This document shows positions 54,908 through 61,941 of a stretch of 64,000 nt of DNA, in pieces. How positions within the stretch are numbered: position 1 is the first letter of the stretch; each line of letters opens with the position of its first letter. Under the pieces are notes generated by a model that was not told the origin of the DNA, made no database searches, and saw only the letters and a program-made list of their open reading frames with translations. The DNA lies in the NCBI RefSeq assembly GCF_901827175.1, contig NZ_LR594662.1:2852001-2916000 (forward strand). The letters are read 5' to 3'. The position numbers and the translations under genes were made by a program. Source of the DNA: Variovorax sp. RA8. Lineage in GTDB: Bacteria; Pseudomonadota; Gammaproteobacteria; Burkholderiales; Burkholderiaceae_C.

Positions 54908-54924
54908 ATGCAAAGTGCATGCCA
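54908..54924 (-). promoter_or_regulatory. Sigma-54 (RpoN) promoter of the nrtA operon
   Basis: Minus strand TGGCATG-CACT-TTGCAT: -24 GG and -12 GC spaced 12 bases, only one mismatch to TGGCACG-N4-TTGCW. Expected transcript start is near 54898, about 30 bases before P1. This gives nitrogen control (NtrC) at initiation, upstream of the nitrate-controlled attenuator. Confidence 0.8.
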
Positions 54925-54944
54925 TGCCTGAAAAGTCCTGGATT

Positions 54945-54961
54945 GCTATCGATTCAATAGC
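54945..54961. repeat. GCTAT-N7-ATAGC palindrome upstream of the nrtA promoter
   Basis: GCTAT-CGATTCA-ATAGC with flanking GGATT resembles an abundant short intergenic motif of Comamonadaceae (a GCTAT...ATAGC core), from memory. It lies about 20 bases upstream of the -24 element, where an activator could also bind, so a regulatory role is possible. Confidence 0.45.
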
Positions 54962-55057
54962 GGGTAGGGCCGATGTCGAAAGGCCTCCAGGCCGAATGGT
55001 TTGCAACCCCCCGCTGGGCACGCTTGTTGTGCAGCGCACCATTCCAGGCCCCCATGC

Positions 55058-56347
55058 TCAGCGCACGGGATCGCCCGGCAGGTACTCGGCCATCGAGAGC
55101 ACCGATTCGGCCACCTCGATCAGGCGCCGCCCCTGGCTCATCGCGGTCCGCCGCAACATCTTATGGGCCTCTTCCTCGCTGAGACGGCGGTGCGCCATCA
55201 GGAGACCCTTGGCGCGTTCCACCAGCTTGCGTTCATTGAGGGCGGCGCGCACGGTCTCGAGCTCGTCCCCCATGGCCTGCAGGCGGTGGGATTGCTCCTG
55301 CACCATCTCGAGCACCGAGCGTTCCAGTTGGCGGCCGATCGGAGCGGTCGCAGCCAGGGTGCGCGGCTGGCTGCTGCGCATGTCGCCGGGCGGCAGCTCG
55401 TCGAGGAAGGCCGCGGCGGCCGCGACGGGCTCGACCGTCAGCTGGGCGAACAGCGCTTCGTGGGCCTGCAACTCGGCCCGGGCGCGCGTCGTCTTCTGCT
55501 CGCAAAGCAGGCGCAGGTCGGCGGCCAGGCGCTCCTCGATGGCCTGCATGGCGTCGATGCGAAGGGAGCAGCAGTCGAACCAGACCTGGCTCAGCTCCGC
55601 ATCCAGGCTCACGCCCGCGGGCGCCGCGCAGGCGACGCGCCGCAGGCGCTCCTGCTCGGCCAGTTGAGGGGCGGACTGGCCGGCGCGCCAGAGTTCGGCT
55701 AGGGTCGCGCCCGAGAACTCGACGAAGACCTGGAAGCAGCGCTCCTGCGACTCGATGAGGTGGAGCCATTGCTGCTGGCGCGCGCCGTCGTTGCAGCCGG
55801 AGGCGAAGGCCGCAGCGCCGCAGGCGCGTTCCTGGCCGGCGAATTCCTTGCCTTGCATGAAATGGAACATCGCCACCAGCAGGCGCGAGATTTCCGGGTC
55901 GGTGGCGCCATCCGCGGCCTCGAAGACCACCGCCAGCAGCCCGGTGACCAGCTTGACGAAGGCAGCCGTGGCGGCGGCGGCCGAGAGCTCCATCGCGCCG
56001 ATGCGGCGGCGCAGCTCGGGCAGCGCGTCCAGGCCGGGCAGGACCCAGGCGATCCGGCTGAACAGGCGCGCGCCGTTGCCGAGGCGAAGCGCCTCGGTGT
56101 CGAGCTGGTCGAAGGCGCTGCGCACGGCCTGCTCCGCGCGCAGGCAGGCGGCGATCTGCGCTTCATGCTGCGCCACGAAGCGCCGGCCGCCCGAGGCCAG
56201 CAGGACGTTCGAGATGCCGCGTTCGCGCTGCAGCGCATGGACCAGGCGGCCAATGGTGGCCACGAGCGCGCTGGTGCGGCCGAGTTGATCGAGTTCGTCG
56301 ATCTCGCAGCGCAGCGCGGCGATCAGAAAACTCAGTCCGGACTTCAT
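55058..56347 (-). CDS. nasR: NasR-type nitrate-responsive antiterminator (NIT domain + ANTAR)
   Basis: Predicted 429 aa, soluble. Residues about 30-300 are a helical NIT nitrate/nitrite sensor (signature VHALQRERGISNVLLASGGRRFVAQHEAQ, an ERG(x)S segment and LIESQERCFQVFVEF). The last about 65 residues are ANTAR: LNERKLVERAKGLLMAHRRLSEEEAHKMLRRTAM. This is the NasR layout of Klebsiella, where nitrate binding to NIT frees ANTAR to bind leader RNA and prevent termination. It lies directly upstream of the nrtA leader carrying the target hairpins, on the same strand. ATG 56347 gives MKSGLSFLIAALRCEID. Together with the NasT-like gene it brackets the nrt operon. Confidence 0.9.
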   Translation of the reverse strand: MKSGLSFLIAALRCEIDELDQLGRTSALVATIGRLVHALQRERGISNVLLASGGRRFVAQHEAQIAACLRAEQAVRSAFDQLDTEALRLGNGARLFSRIAWVLPGLDALPELRRRIGAMELSAAAATAAFVKLVTGLLAVVFEAADGATDPEISRLLVAMFHFMQGKEFAGQERACGAAAFASGCNDGARQQQWLHLIESQERCFQVFVEFSGATLAELWRAGQSAPQLAEQERLRRVACAAPAGVSLDAELSQVWFDCCSLRIDAMQAIEERLAADLRLLCEQKTTRARAELQAHEALFAQLTVEPVAAAAAFLDELPPGDMRSSQPRTLAATAPIGRQLERSVLEMVQEQSHRLQAMGDELETVRAALNERKLVERAKGLLMAHRRLSEEEAHKMLRRTAMSQGRRLIEVAESVLSMAEYLPGDPVR

Positions 56348-56439
56348 GTGGGTGAGGGCAGTGCGGGCGGGCCGGCGGCCCATCCCAAGGGCATGCAGCA
56401 ACAATCGTGCCCCGATCGATCCGGGTCTACACTCGCGGC

Positions 56440-57492
56440 ATGTTTGTACTGGGAATCGAATCGTCCTGCGACGAGACAGGCGTGGCGCTGGTCGAGTCGA
56501 GCGCCAGCGGCCTGCCGCGCCTGGTCGCCCACGCCCTGCACAGCCAGATCGCAATGCACCAGGCCTATGGCGGCGTGGTGCCCGAACTCGCGAGTCGCGA
56601 CCACATCCGGCGCGTGCTCCCGCTGGCGCAGCAGGTGCTGTCGGAAGCCGGGCGCGGGTTGACCGATATCGACGTCGTCGCCTACACGCGCGGGCCGGGG
56701 CTGGCCGGCGCGCTACTGGTAGGTGCGGGCGTGGCCTGCGCCCTGGGGGCGGCCCTGGCCAAGCCGGTGCTGGGCGTGCATCACCTCGAGGGCCATCTCC
56801 TGTCGCCCTTCCTGAGTGCCGATCCGCCCGAATTTCCTTTCGTCGCGCTGCTGGTGTCCGGCGGGCACACGCAGTTGATGCAGGTGAACGGCGTGGGGCG
56901 CTACGAGCTGCTTGGCGAGACCATCGACGACGCGGCCGGCGAGGCCTTCGACAAGAGTGCCAAGCTGATGGGTCTGCCTTATCCCGGCGGCCCGTGGCTG
57001 GCCAAGCTGGCGGAGCAGGGCGATCCCGCCGCCTTCAAGCTGCCGCGGCCGCTGATGCACAGCGGCGATCTCGACTTTTCCTTTGCGGGGCTCAAGACAG
57101 CGGTGCTGACGCAGGTCCGCAAGCTCGGCGACGCGCTGGAAGCGCGCAAGGCCGACCTGGCGGCTTCGACCCAGGCGGCGATCGTCGAGGTGCTGCTGAA
57201 GAAATCCCTTCGCGCCCTCGAGCACAGTGGGCTGCAGCGCCTGGTGGTCGCCGGCGGCGTGGGGGCCAATCGCGAGCTGCGCGCGCAGCTGGATGCAGCT
57301 TGCGCAAAGCGTGGCGTGCGGGTGCACTACCCCGAGCTGCATCTTTGCACCGACAACGGCGCCATGATCGCGATGGCCGCCGCGATGCGCTTGCAGGCTG
57401 GCCTGCAGGCCGCTACGGATCGCTACGGCTTCGACGTCAAGCCGCGATGGCCACTGGCCTCGCTGGGTGTGCCGGAGCCGCAGTTCGGCTAG
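56440..57492 (+). CDS. tsaD: tRNA N6-threonylcarbamoyladenosine synthase subunit TsaD
   Basis: Predicted 350 aa. [19 protein letters not shown], the metal-binding [48 protein letters not shown] and a C-terminal [12 protein letters not shown] are diagnostic. TsaD transfers threonylcarbamoyl to A37 of ANN-decoding tRNAs with TsaB/TsaE, whose genes are not here. The start used gives the canonical N-terminus; 11 codons upstream are discounted. It is divergent from nasR and its 3' end overlaps the convergent esterase-like gene by 56 bases. Confidence 0.96.
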   Translation: MFVLGIESSCDETGVALVESSASGLPRLVAHALHSQIAMHQAYGGVVPELASRDHIRRVLPLAQQVLSEAGRGLTDIDVVAYTRGPGLAGALLVGAGVACALGAALAKPVLGVHHLEGHLLSPFLSADPPEFPFVALLVSGGHTQLMQVNGVGRYELLGETIDDAAGEAFDKSAKLMGLPYPGGPWLAKLAEQGDPAAFKLPRPLMHSGDLDFSFAGLKTAVLTQVRKLGDALEARKADLAASTQAAIVEVLLKKSLRALEHSGLQRLVVAGGVGANRELRAQLDAACAKRGVRVHYPELHLCTDNGAMIAMAAAMRLQAGLQAATDRYGFDVKPRWPLASLGVPEPQFG

Positions 57493-58183
57493 GCGCATGC
57501 CTGCGGGTGCTGTGCGAGGGCAGCGGCAGCACGTCGAGCATCTTGCGCCAGAGCTGCGACCACTGAGGCCAGTCGTGGCCCCCCTCGGTCGTGAACACGC
57601 GCCCGGCCGGCAGGGCGTCGGCAAGGAGGCGATGGTTGGCGGCGAAGCGGTCAGCCAGTCCGAAGCCGAGGTAGAGCGGCGGCAACTCCTTGGCCGGCTG
57701 GTCGGCGGCATATTGCTGAAGCCAGGGCCAGAGCTTGCGATCGACCTCCTGGTCCGGCGGAGGGCCCTCGGGCGCCTTCCAGGCGCGCAGGCCGCCGGCC
57801 TTGTGGATCTCGGCGCCCAGCGGGCGTCGCCCCAGGTAGGGGGCCAGCGCCACGATGCCGTCGACGGTGCCAGGCTTGGCCAGTTCGTGGATCAGGGCGC
57901 CGAAGCCGCCGATCGAGATGCCGACCAGCCAGAGCGACTTGTAGCCCAGGGCCCGCTGCGGCTGGAGGATGTCATGGTGCAGCCGTTCGATGAAGGTCTG
58001 GTCGTAGTAATAGGAGACGTCGGCATCGACCAGCAGGGCGTCCGCCGCCAAGTCGCGTTCCCGGACCGCACTGATGAAGCCTTCGCGTTCGAATTCCTCG
58101 GGCTTCAGAAAAGCGCCCGGCAGGAACACCAGCAGGGTGTCCGAGCGGGCGTCGTTGCTGGCAGGTTTCAGGTGCGTTTTCAT
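57437..58183 (-). CDS. Alpha/beta-hydrolase fold esterase-like protein
   Basis: Predicted 248 aa. [18 protein letters not shown] starts the fold (oxyanion region LPGAF), nucleophile elbow [15 protein letters not shown] (G-x-S-x-G-G), acid residue candidate in [16 protein letters not shown] and His in [11 protein letters not shown]. No signal peptide. The ATG at 58183 is favoured over the upstream start (58225), which adds a Lys-rich stretch. The C-terminal about 20 residues overlap the tsaD 3' end in antisense. Substrate unknown. Confidence 0.75.
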   Translation of the reverse strand: MKTHLKPASNDARSDTLLVFLPGAFLKPEEFEREGFISAVRERDLAADALLVDADVSYYYDQTFIERLHHDILQPQRALGYKSLWLVGISIGGFGALIHELAKPGTVDGIVALAPYLGRRPLGAEIHKAGGLRAWKAPEGPPPDQEVDRKLWPWLQQYAADQPAKELPPLYLGFGLADRFAANHRLLADALPAGRVFTTEGGHDWPQWSQLWRKMLDVLPLPSHSTRRHAPSRTAAPAHPARPVAIAA

Positions 58184-58271
58184 GGGTGCTTCATCAAGCG
58201 CGTGTGACTTCTTTTTTTGCCGCATTCGCGGCCCGGCTCAGGCTCGCGAACTAGGAACAAAGCATTGAAAA

Positions 58272-58291
58272 AACGCCACAAATGTGACGTT
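58272..58291 (-). terminator. Weak inverted repeat behind the hsp20 gene
   Basis: On the minus strand AACGTCACA and TGTGGCGTT pair over 8-9 positions with one G-U, followed by TTTT. It lies downstream of the main hsp20 terminator and upstream of the esterase-like gene. It may be a second terminator or an operator. Confidence 0.3.
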
Positions 58292-58319
58292 CTTGGCACA
58301 TATTTTGTGGTCAGGAATG

Positions 58320-58349
58320 AAAAAGGCCGGCAACAAAAAGTTACCGGCC
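58320..58349 (-). terminator. Terminator of the small heat-shock protein gene
   Basis: Minus strand GGCCGGTAAC-TTTTT-GTTGCCGGCC, 10-bp stem with one G-U, followed by TTTTTC. It lies 48 bases past the hsp20 stop. Confidence 0.88.
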
Positions 58350-58396
58350 CATTGAGAATGTTGTGTTTTAGCGCTTCGGAAACACCTTGTGCCCGC

Positions 58397-58756
58397 TCAG
58401 TGGATCGCCAATTGGGTCACATTGCTGACCGGGACTTGCTTGCCGAGCTTCAGGGTCAAGACGCCGTTCTCGAGTTTGGCCTCGCTGGCAGCGGCATCGA
58501 TGTCCTGCGGCAACTCGTAGGCGGCCTTGAACTGGCGCTTGGCGTCGGCCTTGCTCTCGATGCGGACCACCGCACCTTCAATGCCGATCGTGAGGTCCTC
58601 GCGCGCGAAGCCCGGCACGTCGAGGGTCACCGTCCAGCTCTTGTCGTCCTGCTCGACGTTGAGCGAGCGGCGCGCGGCGACGAAGGTGTCGGCCACGAAG
58701 CGGTCGTACGCATTCGGCACAAAGCGGGGGGTACGAAGAACGGGGGCGAAAAACAT
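58397..58756 (-). CDS. Small heat-shock protein (Hsp20/alpha-crystallin family)
   Basis: Predicted 119 aa. The alpha-crystallin domain spans about residues 30-110: VEQDDKSWTVTLDVPGFAREDLTIGIEGAVVRIES and AKLENGVLTLKLGK (A-x-L-x-N-G-V-L motif). It is an ATP-independent holdase that binds unfolding proteins. The N-terminal arm is short (MFFAPVLRTPRFVPNAYDRFV) and the usual C-terminal I-x-I tail is not evident. ATG 58756 has AGGAG nine bases upstream. A sigma-32-like promoter about 95 bases upstream would fit heat induction. Confidence 0.92.
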   Translation of the reverse strand: MFFAPVLRTPRFVPNAYDRFVADTFVAARRSLNVEQDDKSWTVTLDVPGFAREDLTIGIEGAVVRIESKADAKRQFKAAYELPQDIDAAASEAKLENGVLTLKLGKQVPVSNVTQLAIH

Positions 58757-58848
58757 GATGTGGTACTCCTGGATGAACACAATGGGGACAGGAAATGTGT
58801 GTCCCTTACACTGCGCGGCCTTTCAACAGAGTGCCGCTTGCCACCTCA

Positions 58849-58875
58849 ATTAGGCGCGGGGGCAAGCGTTTCAAG
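58849..58875 (-). promoter_or_regulatory. Candidate sigma-32 promoter for hsp20
   Basis: Minus strand CTTGAAA-N14-CCTAAT. The -35 is identical to the heat-shock consensus CTTGAAA; the -10 matches CCCCAT at four of six. The -35 abuts the divergent binding-protein start codon at 58876. Distance to the hsp20 ATG is about 95 bases. Confidence 0.4.
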
Positions 58876-60159
58876 ATGAGTTCTTCCAGCTTTATTTGCC
58901 GTCGCTCGGCCTTGAAATTTGCGGCTGCGGCGCTATGCGCGGCCGCGGCATCGGCGACGTATGCGCAGCCTGCCGGACCGATCCGGCTGGCGCTGATCGA
59001 AAGCATGAGCGGGCCTTTCGCCAACACCGGCGAGGCGGTGTTCCGCAACCTGCTCTGGGCCGTGGAGCGCGTGAACGCGCGCGGCGGCGTCAAGCTGCCG
59101 GGCGGCGCGCGCTTCCTGCAGCTGGACCGGTACGACAGCAAGGGCCAGAACGAAGAGGCGCTGTCGGCGCTGCGCGCGGCAATCGACGACGGCGCGCGCA
59201 TCGTGCTGCAGGGCAACTCGTCGGCCACGGCGGCGGCGCTGCTGGATGCGATCGAGAAGAACAACGAGCGCGATACCTCCCGCCGCGTGCTCTTCCTCAA
59301 CTACTCGGCGGTCGACCCGGTGCTCACCAACGAGCGCTGCAGCTTCTGGCACTTTCGCTTCGACGCTCACGCCGACATGCGCGTCACCGCACTGATGGAC
59401 GTGATGAAGAACGATGCCGCGCTCAAGCGCGTCTACCTGATCGGTCAGGACTACAGCTTCGGCCAATCGGTCCTGCGCGAGTCGAAACGCCAGCTCGCCC
59501 AACTGCGGCCGGACGTGCAGATCGTCGGCGAGGAACTGCATCCGATGGGCCGCGTGAAGGACTTCGCGCCCTATGCGAGCAAGATCCTCGCGAGCGGGGC
59601 GCAGGCGGTGGTCACGGGCAACTGGGGCAACGACCTCACGCTGCTGGTGAAGGCGGCGCGCGAGGCGGGCTTCAACGGGAGCTTCTACACGTTCTATGGC
59701 AATGCGCTCGGCGCGCCCGCGGCCATCGGCGATGCCGGCATAGGCCGGGTGGTTGCGGTCGCCGACTGGCTGCCCAATGTGCAGACGCGCGAATCCGAGA
59801 GCTTCTACCGTGCGTTCCGGGAACGCTTTCCCAAGCCGGCCGATGACTACGTGCACATGCGTATGCAACTGCTCGTCGAGGCTCTGGCGCAGGCCATCGA
59901 GCGCGCCGGCAGTGTCGACATCGTGGCGGTCGCTCGCGCGCTCGAGAAGGCCGAGGTCAGCCTGGCCGGCCAGGGTGGCCGCATGCGCGCCGCCGACCAC
60001 CAGTTCCAGCAGGCCCTGGTGGTCGGCGTGATGGATCGGCAGGGCAGTCCCGGCGTGAAGTTCGACGTCGAGGGATCCGGCTACGGCTTCCGCGTGGTGC
60101 GCACCATTCCTGCCGAGCGCGCCGAGATGTCCACCAGTTGCAAGATGCAACGCCCCTGA
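58876..60159 (+). CDS. ABC-type branched-chain-amino-acid-like substrate-binding protein
   Basis: Predicted 427 aa. A signal peptide (MSSSSFICRRSALKFAAAALCAAAASATYA, with an RRSALKF Tat-like core) is followed by the periplasmic-binding type 1 fold: IRLALIESMSGPFANTGEAVFRNLLWAVERVN, GARIVLQGNSSATAAALLDAI and YLIGQDYSFGQSVL. These bind amino acids, amides or related compounds for LIV-type ABC importers; no permease or ATPase genes are near. It precedes an aminotransferase gene by 20 bases on the same strand, suggesting linked amino-acid metabolism. Ligand not identifiable. Confidence 0.9.
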   Translation: MSSSSFICRRSALKFAAAALCAAAASATYAQPAGPIRLALIESMSGPFANTGEAVFRNLLWAVERVNARGGVKLPGGARFLQLDRYDSKGQNEEALSALRAAIDDGARIVLQGNSSATAAALLDAIEKNNERDTSRRVLFLNYSAVDPVLTNERCSFWHFRFDAHADMRVTALMDVMKNDAALKRVYLIGQDYSFGQSVLRESKRQLAQLRPDVQIVGEELHPMGRVKDFAPYASKILASGAQAVVTGNWGNDLTLLVKAAREAGFNGSFYTFYGNALGAPAAIGDAGIGRVVAVADWLPNVQTRESESFYRAFRERFPKPADDYVHMRMQLLVEALAQAIERAGSVDIVAVARALEKAEVSLAGQGGRMRAADHQFQQALVVGVMDRQGSPGVKFDVEGSGYGFRVVRTIPAERAEMSTSCKMQRP

Positions 60160-60179
60160 ACAGCAAGGAAAGAACCAAG

Positions 60180-61364
60180 ATGCGCGAAGCCATCCACAAC
60201 CTCGAAGCCTCCAAGATCCGCGAGGTCGCCAATGCCGGCATGGGCCGTGCCGACGTATTGGCCTTCTGGTTCGGCGAAGGCGACGAGGTGACGCCGGAAC
60301 CGATCCGCCGGGCGGCCATCGAGTCGCTGCAACAAGGCGAGACTTTCTATGCCCACAACCTCGGGCTGCCTGAGCTGCGCGAGGCGGTCGCACGCTATAT
60401 GAGCGGGCTCCATCCGGCCATCGATGCGGGGCGCATTGCCATCACGTCGGGCGGCGTGAGCGCCCTGATGCTGGCGGTGCAGGCCCTGGTCGACGCCGGG
60501 GACGAGGTGGTGGCGGTCACGCCGGTGTGGCCCAACCTGATGGCGCAGCCCGCGATTCTGGGTGCGCGCCTGCGCAGTGTGCCTCTGGTGCCGAGGGAGG
60601 GACAGTGGACGCTGGACCTGGATGCGCTGCGCGCGGCCGTGACGTCCGCGACCAAGCTGCTGATTCTCAACGCGCCCAACAACCCGACCGGCTGGACTCT
60701 GACGCGCGCCGAGCAGCAGGCGATCCTCGACCATTGCAGGCAGACGGGCACCTGGATCCTGGCCGACGAGGTCTACGAGCGCCTCTACTACGAGCCGACG
60801 TCCAACGGATGCGCGCCCAGCTTCCTCGACGTGGCGGCGCCGGATGACCGGCTGGTGGTGGTCCACAGCTTCTCGAAGAGCTTCCTCATGACTGGCTGGC
60901 GCCTCGGCTGGCTGGTATTGCCGCCGGCGATGGTGGACGGCATGGGCAAGCTGATCGAGTTCAACACCTCCTGCACCAGCGTGTTCACCCAGCGCGCGGG
61001 CATCGCGGCGCTCGCGCACAGCGCGGAGATCACGCCGGGCGTGGTGGCACACCTGAAAACCTGCCGCGACACGCTGGTGCCCCTGCTGGCCGGGCTCCCC
61101 GGTGTGCAGGTCGCGCCGGCGCGCGGGGGCATGTACGCGTTCTTCCGTCTCGAGGGGTTCGACGATTCGCTGGTGCTGGCCAAGCGCCTGGTGGCCGAGG
61201 CTGGGCTCGGCCTGGCGCCCGGCAACGCCTTCGCGCCGGAGGCGCAGGGCTGGCTGCGTTGGTGCTTTGCGTCCAAGGATCCGCAGCGCCTGGTACTGGG
61301 TGTGGAGCGGCTGCGGGGCTGGCTCGCGGAACAGCCCGGGCCTGATCGGGGCGACGATATATAA
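60180..61364 (+). CDS. PLP-dependent class I/II aminotransferase
   Basis: Predicted 394 aa. The PLP lysine is in VHSFSKSFLMTGWRLGWLV; other fold-type I motifs are NAPNNPTGWTLTRAE, ILADEVYERLYYE and the N-terminal AITSGGVSALMLAVQ. The family moves amino groups between amino and keto acids. ATG 60180 follows AAGGAAAGAACC. It is 20 bases after the binding-protein gene and likely co-transcribed. A candidate -10 for rpsO overlaps its stop codon. Confidence 0.92.
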   Translation: MREAIHNLEASKIREVANAGMGRADVLAFWFGEGDEVTPEPIRRAAIESLQQGETFYAHNLGLPELREAVARYMSGLHPAIDAGRIAITSGGVSALMLAVQALVDAGDEVVAVTPVWPNLMAQPAILGARLRSVPLVPREGQWTLDLDALRAAVTSATKLLILNAPNNPTGWTLTRAEQQAILDHCRQTGTWILADEVYERLYYEPTSNGCAPSFLDVAAPDDRLVVVHSFSKSFLMTGWRLGWLVLPPAMVDGMGKLIEFNTSCTSVFTQRAGIAALAHSAEITPGVVAHLKTCRDTLVPLLAGLPGVQVAPARGGMYAFFRLEGFDDSLVLAKRLVAEAGLGLAPGNAFAPEAQGWLRWCFASKDPQRLVLGVERLRGWLAEQPGPDRGDDI

Positions 61365-61365
61365 T
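61360..61365 (+). promoter_or_regulatory. Candidate -10 element upstream of rpsO
   Basis: TATAAT, identical to the sigma-70 -10 consensus, overlaps the TAA stop of the aminotransferase and is 90 bases upstream of the rpsO ATG. No convincing -35 at 16-18 bases could be seen (the region is GC-rich). Confidence 0.45.
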
Positions 61366-61454
61366 CCCAAGGCTTTGCATGCCGCAAGGCGCACGGCGAG
61401 CGCAGTTCCACCGCTCGCCGCAAGTCAAACATCCCGGAACAGGAAACTCATCAA

Positions 61455-61721
61455 ATGATCGCAGCCTCCATCAAGGCCGAAGTTGTCAAGGACAACGCCC
61501 GCGCCGCCAACGACACCGGCAGCCCTGAAGTGCAAGTCGCACTGCTGACCGCCCGCATCAACGAACTCACCCCGCACTTCAAGACGCATGCCAAGGACCA
61601 CCATGGTCGCCGCGGCCTGCTTCGCATGGTGAGCCGCCGCCGCAAGCTGCTGGACTATCTGAAGTCCAAGGACGCCGACCGTTACACCGCGCTGATCGCC
61701 AAGCTGGGTCTGCGCAAGTAA
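61455..61721 (+). CDS. rpsO: 30S ribosomal protein uS15
   Basis: Predicted 88 aa. [66 protein letters not shown] contains the uS15 signature and 16S rRNA contacts. ATG 61455 has AGGAAACTCATCAA upstream. It precedes pnp, a conserved rpsO-pnp order, with a terminator between the two. Confidence 0.97.
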   Translation: MIAASIKAEVVKDNARAANDTGSPEVQVALLTARINELTPHFKTHAKDHHGRRGLLRMVSRRRKLLDYLKSKDADRYTALIAKLGLRK

Positions 61722-61738
61722 GCTGATTCGCATGAAGG

Positions 61739-61774
61739 AACGCCTGGGTTAGTCCGCTAGCTCAGGCGTTTTTT
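61739..61774 (+). terminator. Terminator/attenuator between rpsO and pnp
   Basis: AACGCCTG and CAGGCGTT form a perfect 8-bp stem with further inner pairing (TAG/CTA) and are followed by TTTT, 17 bases after the rpsO stop. It probably reduces read-through into pnp. Confidence 0.85.
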
Positions 61775-61893
61775 ACTTCGCGAATCGAATCAGGAGTGCC
61801 GTACAGAGCGAAGCTGTGTCATTCCAATGGAGCTTTTCCCCGAGCTTCCCTGGAATGGCATCGTGTTCTGCAAAGCGCCCCATCCCCGCGGAA

Positions 61894-61910
61894 CCTGCGA
61901 TTGCCGCAGG
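61894..61910 (+). promoter_or_regulatory. Hairpin in the pnp leader
   Basis: CCTGCG-ATTGC-CGCAGG, perfect 6-bp stem, 31 bases upstream of the pnp ATG. In E. coli, pnp autoregulation uses an RNase III-cut leader stem; this shorter hairpin is only a candidate for an analogous site. Confidence 0.35.
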
Positions 61911-61941
61911 CCGAACCGCCCACAAGAAACAGGAGCTAGAC

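Noticed and set aside
55021..55057. GTGC-GCT-GCAC inverted repeat as an NtrC site upstream of nrtA
   Set aside because: Half-site order is the reverse of the NtrC consensus (TGCACC...GGTGCA) and the match is too short.
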